In this document: positions 13,676-18,020 of the stretch, piece after piece | How positions within the stretch are numbered: the stretch's first letter is position 1 | Layout of the letters: every line of letters begins with the position of its first letter | From: JAVBMJ01 sp031552535 | GTDB taxonomy: Bacteria; Bacteroidota; Bacteroidia; Bacteroidales; Rikenellaceae | Direction of reading: 5' to 3' | DNA: 18,020 bases | NCBI GenBank assembly: GCA_031552535.1 | Contig: JAVBMJ010000048.1 | Coordinates: 1-18,020, forward strand | Translations under genes and position numbers: made by a program | The notes under the pieces: generated by a model | Databases searched by the model: none | The model's input: only the letters and a program-made list of their open reading frames with translations | What the model was told of the DNA's origin: nothing

Positions 13676-14560
13676 ATGAAAAATAACATACATGGTTTGG
13701 GAGTGGCTCTGGTCACTCCGTTCGGACGGGACGGAGATATCGATTATTCGTCGTTGAGGCGGTTGGTTGAGCATGTTATCGAAGGAGGAGTGGACTATCT
13801 GGTGGTGTTGGGCACTACGGCGGAGACCCCTACGCTTGCTCCGGATGAAAAGATATCGCTTTTGACATTTGTCCGCGAAGTAAACCGCGGGCGTTTGCCC
13901 ATTGTGGCCGGTATCGGCGGCAACAACACGAAAGAGGTTGTCGCATCTGTCGAAACTTACGACCTTACGGGAGTGAGTGCCGTGTTGAGCGTTACTCCAT
14001 ACTACAATCGCCCGTCGCAACAAGGTCTTTATGAGCATTACCGCGCAATAGCCGGGGCTTCGCCGGCTCCCGTGCTACTGTACAATGTTCCGGCGAGAAC
14101 GGGAGTGAACCTCACTGCCGACACCACGTTAAGGCTGGCCCACAACGTGGATAATATCATAGGTGTAAAGGAAGCGTGCGGTTCGCTGAATCAGATGGGG
14201 TACATCCTGCGCGACCGGCCAGAAGGTTTCATGGTCATTTCCGGTGACGATTCGATGGCTCTGCCTCTGATCGCAATGGGTGGCGATGGGGTTATCTCGG
14301 TTGCGGCCAACGCTTTCCCCAGGCCGGTGAAAGAGTTGGTCGATGCCGCACAACATGGCGACAGGCAAACTGCCTCTGCCGTTCAACTGCGACTGTTGGA
14401 GGCGGTCGACTCCTTGTTCATCGAGGGTAATCCTACAGGAATCAAAACGGCCCTGGCAGTGAAGGGGCTGATAGAAAACCACCTGCGCCTGCCGTTGGTG
14501 GCCGGTAGCGATGTTCTGGCGAAAAAAATCATGGAATTGGCCGACCGCTATTCTCTATAG
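13676..14560 (+). CDS. dapA: 4-hydroxy-tetrahydrodipicolinate synthase DapA
   Basis: DapA, 294 residues, condenses pyruvate with aspartate semialdehyde, the first committed step towards diaminopimelate and lysine, and so supplies peptidoglycan cross-links. It acts in the cytoplasm, usually as a tetramer. The Schiff-base lysine is Lys165 in GVKEACG. The catalytic Tyr136 is in YNVPARTG, Tyr110 is in TPYYNRP, and the GTTAETPTL loop (46-54) holds the catalytic threonine. The loop has Ala where E. coli has Gly, as is usual in Bacteroidetes. Length and ends are normal. It stands alone, with a -7 box before it and a hairpin after it. Confidence 0.97.
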   Translation: MKNNIHGLGVALVTPFGRDGDIDYSSLRRLVEHVIEGGVDYLVVLGTTAETPTLAPDEKISLLTFVREVNRGRLPIVAGIGGNNTKEVVASVETYDLTGVSAVLSVTPYYNRPSQQGLYEHYRAIAGASPAPVLLYNVPARTGVNLTADTTLRLAHNVDNIIGVKEACGSLNQMGYILRDRPEGFMVISGDDSMALPLIAMGGDGVISVAANAFPRPVKELVDAAQHGDRQTASAVQLRLLEAVDSLFIEGNPTGIKTALAVKGLIENHLRLPLVAGSDVLAKKIMELADRYSL

Positions 14561-14622
14561 TCGCTGCGTATTCATTAAAGGCAGAAGTTCCATAGTTGCA
14601 ATATCGGTACAATGCCATTTAT

Positions 14623-14663
14623 ATAGTCCGCGTGAATCTCTACAGGAAATTCATGCGGACTAT
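14623..14663 (+). terminator. Hairpin after dapA
   Basis: Arms 14623-14637 and 14649-14663 pair over 15 bases with one G-U (ATAGTCCGCGTGAAT with ATTCATGCGGACTAT), 62 bases past the dapA stop. The following bases TCGTTTC are only moderately T-rich. Confidence 0.65.
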
Positions 14664-14733
14664 TCGTTTCATGCGAAATGAATATTTTAGCGTCTCTTTA
14701 GACAGACTCTTTAATTTGCAGCCAATTTTTTTG

Positions 14734-14741
14734 TAATTTTG
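14734..14741 (+). promoter_or_regulatory. -7 box (TAATTTTG) for the exported-protein operon
   Basis: TAATTTTG is an exact TAnnTTTG match, 36 bases before the ATG at 14778. A TTTG at 14715-14718 lies only 15 bases upstream, shorter than the usual 19-21, so the -33 part is uncertain. Confidence 0.5.
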
Positions 14742-14777
14742 TCGTTTGTATGGTGTACCCATATATGCGATTTGAAA

Positions 14778-15497
14778 ATGAAACGGATAATATCCATAAT
14801 AGCAGCCTTCTTACCTATGTTGGTCTGGGCCCAAAAGGCGCCTGACAACGACTCGCTATACCGGGCCATAGCCGACGGTGACTCGCCGTACTATTATCCC
14901 AATCTCTATGGCCGCTATATGGCAGGTGACACGACACTGACCCTGGATGATTACCGCCACCTGTATTATGGTTTTGCCTGGGATGAAAATTACCGCCCCC
15001 TCCAAAGCACCAAAGAGACCGATTGGATACTTGAGGCGTTCAGCGCCAACAGGGAACCAGATTCGCTACAGTGTTTACAGATAATGGAACATGCCGGGAA
15101 GGTTATGCTACGCGATCCGTTCAGCCCTTCGAACCTTAACTTTATGGCTTACGCCTGCCACAGGATCGGAGACTACGAATGGGAAAGGGTCAATGCCGAC
15201 CGTCTTGAGAAAGTGCTTGCGGCGATAGGGGCGACCGGCACGGGCCTGAAGGAAGATTCGCCATGGCATATTATAATGTTCTCCCACGCAATAGACTATC
15301 TCGCGGCACAGGGTATAGAGGCACGTAAACCTGTGGTGGTGAGCCGTGCCGTGGAATACGTGCCTTATATGGCGGAAAACGGGCGTAACAAAGGATATTA
15401 TTTCGACTATAGCCGCATCTACTGGAAACGGCCCGAGGTTCTTCCCGAGCGACCCCGTTCCGATGGTTGGCAGATAAACGGAGTAAAAGTTAAATGA
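14778..15497 (+). CDS. DUF4919 family exported protein
   Basis: A 239-residue protein with a cleavable signal peptide (MKRIISIIAAFLPMLVWAQ, cleavage probably after the Ala or Gln near 18-19) and no lipobox, so probably periplasmic. The mature part matches DUF4919: NLYGRYMAGDTTLTLDDYRHLYYGFAWDENYRPL at about 44-77 is the family core. A helical repeat-like region follows (FSPSNLNFMAYACHRIGDY). The function of DUF4919 is unknown. The frame begins 13 codons earlier; I chose the ATG at 14778 because the signal peptide starts there and the -7 box lies at 14734-14741. Its stop overlaps the start of the C11 protease gene by four bases (ATGA), a mark of translational coupling. Confidence 0.8.
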   Translation: MKRIISIIAAFLPMLVWAQKAPDNDSLYRAIADGDSPYYYPNLYGRYMAGDTTLTLDDYRHLYYGFAWDENYRPLQSTKETDWILEAFSANREPDSLQCLQIMEHAGKVMLRDPFSPSNLNFMAYACHRIGDYEWERVNADRLEKVLAAIGATGTGLKEDSPWHIIMFSHAIDYLAAQGIEARKPVVVSRAVEYVPYMAENGRNKGYYFDYSRIYWKRPEVLPERPRSDGWQINGVKVK

Positions 15498-16729
15498 TGA
15501 CAAAGAATTGCGTAAACAGGCTCCTGGCAGGACTGGCGCTTTTAGCCGTGGCATTGTCAACCGTATCGTGCGAGAAGAACGAGTTTCCTCTTCCCCCCCG
15601 GGCTTCTATGACTATGATGGTCTACCTGGCGGCCAACAATTCGCTGGGCGGGTTTTACGACCAGATCAGCCTCGACAAATTGCAAAGCGGAGCCACCAGG
15701 GCAAACATAGGTGCCAACAGGATAATGGTCTATTACCAGCCACGCAACAGCGTCCCAAAGATGCTGGAGATAAAGGCTGGCAAAGACGGGAAGGGGCGGC
15801 TGGACACTGTAAAATGGTATCCGGCACAGAATTCAGCCTCTGCCGCTGTCATGCGCCGGTTTATCGACGACGCTGTGGCCCAGGCCCCGGCCGGAAAATA
15901 TTGCCTCGATATCTGGTCGCACGGTTCGGGATGGGTTCCGGCCACAACGACGGGCCTGCTCAAAGCCCAAAAACGGGTCTATGACCCCGATGCCCCGATG
16001 ACAAGGGGCGACGGCATGACCCGCTCGGTGATCGAAGATATTACCTACGGTACATATATGGATATTACGGCACTGGCGCAGGCCATTCCCGACGGATTGT
16101 TCGAATTCATACTGTTCGATGCATGCTATATGGGAAGTGTCGAAGTGGCTTATGACTTGCGGAACGAAACCGAATATATAATAGCGTCACCTGCCGAAAT
16201 ATTGGCCGAGGGAATGCCTTATGATCTTATCCTGCCCGAACTTTTTAGTAACAGAGGACCATCGTTCGACGGAATTTGCAAAAAATTCTATGATTTCTAC
16301 GCTGCCAAAACAGGCAGCGGAATGAACTCGGCGACTATAGCGATGTACGACTGCAGCAAGTTGGACGCTCTGGCCCAAAGTGTCAAAACGATAGTATCGG
16401 CACGTATGCCCCAGGTCGCGTCTACCGACCTTGGGTCGTTACAGCGTTACGGAACATACGATTATGAGCGATATTTCTATGATTTAGGCCATTTTATCCA
16501 CAATCTCTTAGGGTCGTCGGATCCGGTTGCCCTGGCCCGGTTCAATAGCTGTATGGCCGATGTGGTGAAATACAAATATGCCACGGAATGGCTCTTCAAA
16601 GGATACCCAAACAAAGAGATCGAAGTAAAAACCTACAGCGGGCTGTCGACTTATGTGCCGGTGGATGCTTATGTCCCGATGAAAAACAGCTATATGAAAA
16701 CAGCCTGGGCAAAATTCATATACCAATAA
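15494..16729 (+). CDS. Clostripain-family (C11) cysteine protease lipoprotein
   Basis: A 411-residue peptidase of family C11 (clan CD), related to clostripain and to PmC11 of Parabacteroides merdae. These cleave after basic residues. The catalytic His143 is in WSHGSGW and the catalytic Cys211 in FDACYMG, in the order and surroundings expected for the clan. The family pattern MTMMVYLAANNSLGG opens the domain at about 39-53. The stretch between His and Cys contains basic residues (AQKRVY, TRGDG) where related enzymes process themselves. The signal peptide ends in TVSC, with Cys26 as the likely lipid-bearing residue. The -3 position is Thr rather than Leu, so the lipobox is weak. A second ATG at 15497 is an equally possible start. 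It sits 16 bases before the thioredoxin-like lipoprotein gene. Confidence 0.9.
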   Translation: MMTKNCVNRLLAGLALLAVALSTVSCEKNEFPLPPRASMTMMVYLAANNSLGGFYDQISLDKLQSGATRANIGANRIMVYYQPRNSVPKMLEIKAGKDGKGRLDTVKWYPAQNSASAAVMRRFIDDAVAQAPAGKYCLDIWSHGSGWVPATTTGLLKAQKRVYDPDAPMTRGDGMTRSVIEDITYGTYMDITALAQAIPDGLFEFILFDACYMGSVEVAYDLRNETEYIIASPAEILAEGMPYDLILPELFSNRGPSFDGICKKFYDFYAAKTGSGMNSATIAMYDCSKLDALAQSVKTIVSARMPQVASTDLGSLQRYGTYDYERYFYDLGHFIHNLLGSSDPVALARFNSCMADVVKYKYATEWLFKGYPNKEIEVKTYSGLSTYVPVDAYVPMKNSYMKTAWAKFIYQ

Positions 16730-16745
16730 AAGTGCAATTGGTTGT

Positions 16746-17717
16746 ATGAAACTACATTATCCCGCATTACGGTTAATCCCAATCCTGATAATAACTTTGC
16801 TGCTTGCGAACGGTTGCGGGCCTAAACGAAAGGTTGCGCTGCAATCGGAGATCGACGCCGCACGGCGCGACACGTTGCAACATCCTCCCGAATACCAGTG
16901 TCCGGAGATACCGCGGCTGTTTGTCGAAGATGCCGAACGGGCCGAATTTATGGCGTATCATTTTTGGGATAATTACGATTTTTCGGATACGGTTTATTAT
17001 AAGGCTTTCCCGCTGGTAACGGAGAGGGCTTTTGTCGATTTCATCGGAGTGCTCGAAACAGTTTCGGTGCATGCCGCCTCGGCAGTGATACTCTCCAATA
17101 TGGTTGCCACACAGACCCATGGAGATATATTCGAATTCTTTTGCGGGCTTTACGAGAAATACCTTTATGGCTCAAACTCCCCGGTCCGCAACGAAGAGTT
17201 GTATATCCCTGTACTGAAATATATCATCGAGTCGGATAAAGTTGGGGAGGCGGACAAGCTGGTTCTGCGCCACAGGCTTAACATGGTCCTGAAGAACCGT
17301 ACCGGATACGAAGCCAACGACTTCGAGTATGTCCTTCCCGACGGCAAGCGTCGCCGTATGTACGATGTAAAATCTACCTATACACTACTCTATTTCTATA
17401 CTTCAGGCTGCCCCGCATGCGACGAAATAGAGCAAATGATAGCCAACTCTGTTCCGGTCATCGAATTGATGGCTGTGCGCAAACTCAAAGTGCTGTCGGT
17501 TCTTGTCGATTGCTGGCAAAAAGAGTGGCATAAATCACTGAGTTTATTGCCCGAAGCATGGATCAATGGTGCCGATGCCGACAACAGTATTATAAACAAG
17601 AATCTTTACGACCTGAAGGCGCTGCCTTCGATATATGTGCTCGATTACGAAAAGCGTGTCATTGCGAAAGACATCGTAGCCGAGAGGCTCGACTCACTGA
17701 TCGTGAAACTGGATTGA
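16746..17717 (+). CDS. DUF5106 domain lipoprotein with C-terminal thioredoxin fold
   Basis: A 323-residue lipoprotein with signal peptide LRLIPILIITLLLANGC and lipid-bearing Cys24. The N-terminal region (about 50-190) matches DUF5106: it contains PRLFVEDAERAEFMAYHFWDNYDF and a helical segment up to LNMVLKNRTGYEANDF. The C-terminal region (about 190-323) is a thioredoxin-like domain. It has the redox motif CPAC at 222-225 in YFYTSGCPACDEI and the cis-proline in LKALPSIYVLD. Such proteins pass electrons to or from disulfides in the periplasm or on the outer membrane. Two further cysteines (52 and 133) lie in the DUF5106 part. It is the last gene of the operon starting at 14778, and an IS110 fragment begins about 20 bases after its stop. 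Confidence 0.85.
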   Translation: MKLHYPALRLIPILIITLLLANGCGPKRKVALQSEIDAARRDTLQHPPEYQCPEIPRLFVEDAERAEFMAYHFWDNYDFSDTVYYKAFPLVTERAFVDFIGVLETVSVHAASAVILSNMVATQTHGDIFEFFCGLYEKYLYGSNSPVRNEELYIPVLKYIIESDKVGEADKLVLRHRLNMVLKNRTGYEANDFEYVLPDGKRRRMYDVKSTYTLLYFYTSGCPACDEIEQMIANSVPVIELMAVRKLKVLSVLVDCWQKEWHKSLSLLPEAWINGADADNSIINKNLYDLKALPSIYVLDYEKRVIAKDIVAERLDSLIVKLD

Positions 17718-17735
17718 TGCGGCTGTTGCAGCCAT

Positions 17736-18020
17736 GCCTTAAGAAACTCGATCGTAAAAGACACTACACGGGAAAAGAACCGTATAAAGTCGTTTCTGCG
17801 TTTTCATGGTATCGAGATACCGGAGCAGTTTACCCGCCATTCGATCGGCAACTGGTCCAAGCGTTTTTTGCAATGGCTAAGCGAAGTGGAGTTATTTACA
17901 GAGTACGGGCGCAAAACACTGGACCTGCATATCGAGCAGTTTGTACGCTTACGAAAAATTCTGTTGCAGGAAGCCAGAGCCATCCGACAGATATCACGCA
18001 CGGAGCCGTTTTCAGAATCT
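17736..18020 (+). pseudogene. IS110-family transposase fragment, 5'-truncated
   Basis: In the frame of positions divisible by three the sequence reads LRNSIVKDTTREKNRIKSFL and then RFHGIEIPEQF, NWSKRFLQWL and ending RAIRQISRTEPFSES. This is the region between the N-terminal DEDD nuclease domain and the C-terminal serine-containing domain of IS110-family transposases. The DEDD part and any start codon are absent: the frame goes straight up to the TGA of the preceding lipoprotein gene. The 3' end runs off the window. IS110 elements use a structured bridge RNA from a non-coding end, but nothing of the 5' non-coding end is left here. The family call is good; whether the rest of the element is intact downstream cannot be seen. 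Confidence 0.7.

Noticed and set aside
1..18020. CRISPR arrays, tRNA or rRNA genes, and defence or toxin-antitoxin modules
   Set aside because: I looked through all gene-free stretches and found no regularly spaced direct repeats, no tRNA T-loop signature and no recognisable defence genes.

Overview
The window looks like chromosomal DNA of a gut-type member of the Bacteroidales. The evidence is a set of proteins typical of the phylum: an HU-CCDC81 nucleoid protein anchored in the membrane, DUF5684, a run of sigma-54 activator, lptE, TPR-like gene and secG, YitT, DUF4919, a clostripain-type C11 lipoprotein and DUF5106-thioredoxin. Several start codons are also preceded by the Bacteroidetes -7 promoter box TAnnTTTG. 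Rikenellaceae (Alistipes-like) is a plausible family, but I cannot prove it from the sequence.

Layout. Positions 1-415 hold the 3' part of an IS5-family transposase. They are followed by a gene-free, palindrome-rich stretch (416-753) that ends in a 21-bp hairpin resembling two abutted IS ends. Next come a minus-strand arginine decarboxylase-like gene (754-2145) and, divergently, a membrane-anchored HU-CCDC81 protein (2356-3009) and a DUF5684 membrane protein (3076-3465). From 3701 to 6368 there is a compact operon: a sigma-54-dependent activator without a sensory domain, lptE overlapping it by 8 bases, a TPR-like protein and secG, closed by a strong hairpin at 6423-6460. A small divergent ferredoxin (minus strand, 6532-6765) is followed by 384 bases of nested inverted repeats. 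A small acidic protein (minus, 7150-7458) is divergent from ligA (7575-9719), which converges with a YitT-family gene (minus, 9797-10747). A well-formed promoter and a folded leader precede the biotin-dependent carboxyltransferase (11116-13008). A second repeat-rich gene-free stretch (13009-13675) leads to dapA (13676-14560). The last block (14778-17717) is a three-gene operon of exported proteins: DUF4919, a C11 protease lipoprotein and a DUF5106-thioredoxin lipoprotein. It is abutted by a 5'-truncated IS110-family transposase fragment running off the end of the window.

How the genes work together. Most genes are housekeeping: envelope biogenesis and export (lptE, secG), DNA ligation, lysine/peptidoglycan precursor synthesis, polyamine synthesis and C3/C4 carboxylation chemistry. 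The clearest functional unit of open purpose is the exported DUF4919/C11/thioredoxin operon. No defence system, CRISPR array, tRNA or rRNA was seen. The least explained signals are the palindromic elements (6876-7109, 13112-13320, 13447-13582), several of which carry AAACTGTTT/AAACAGTTT at their ends, the folded leader of the carboxyltransferase gene, and a clamp-binding-like C-terminus on LigA.
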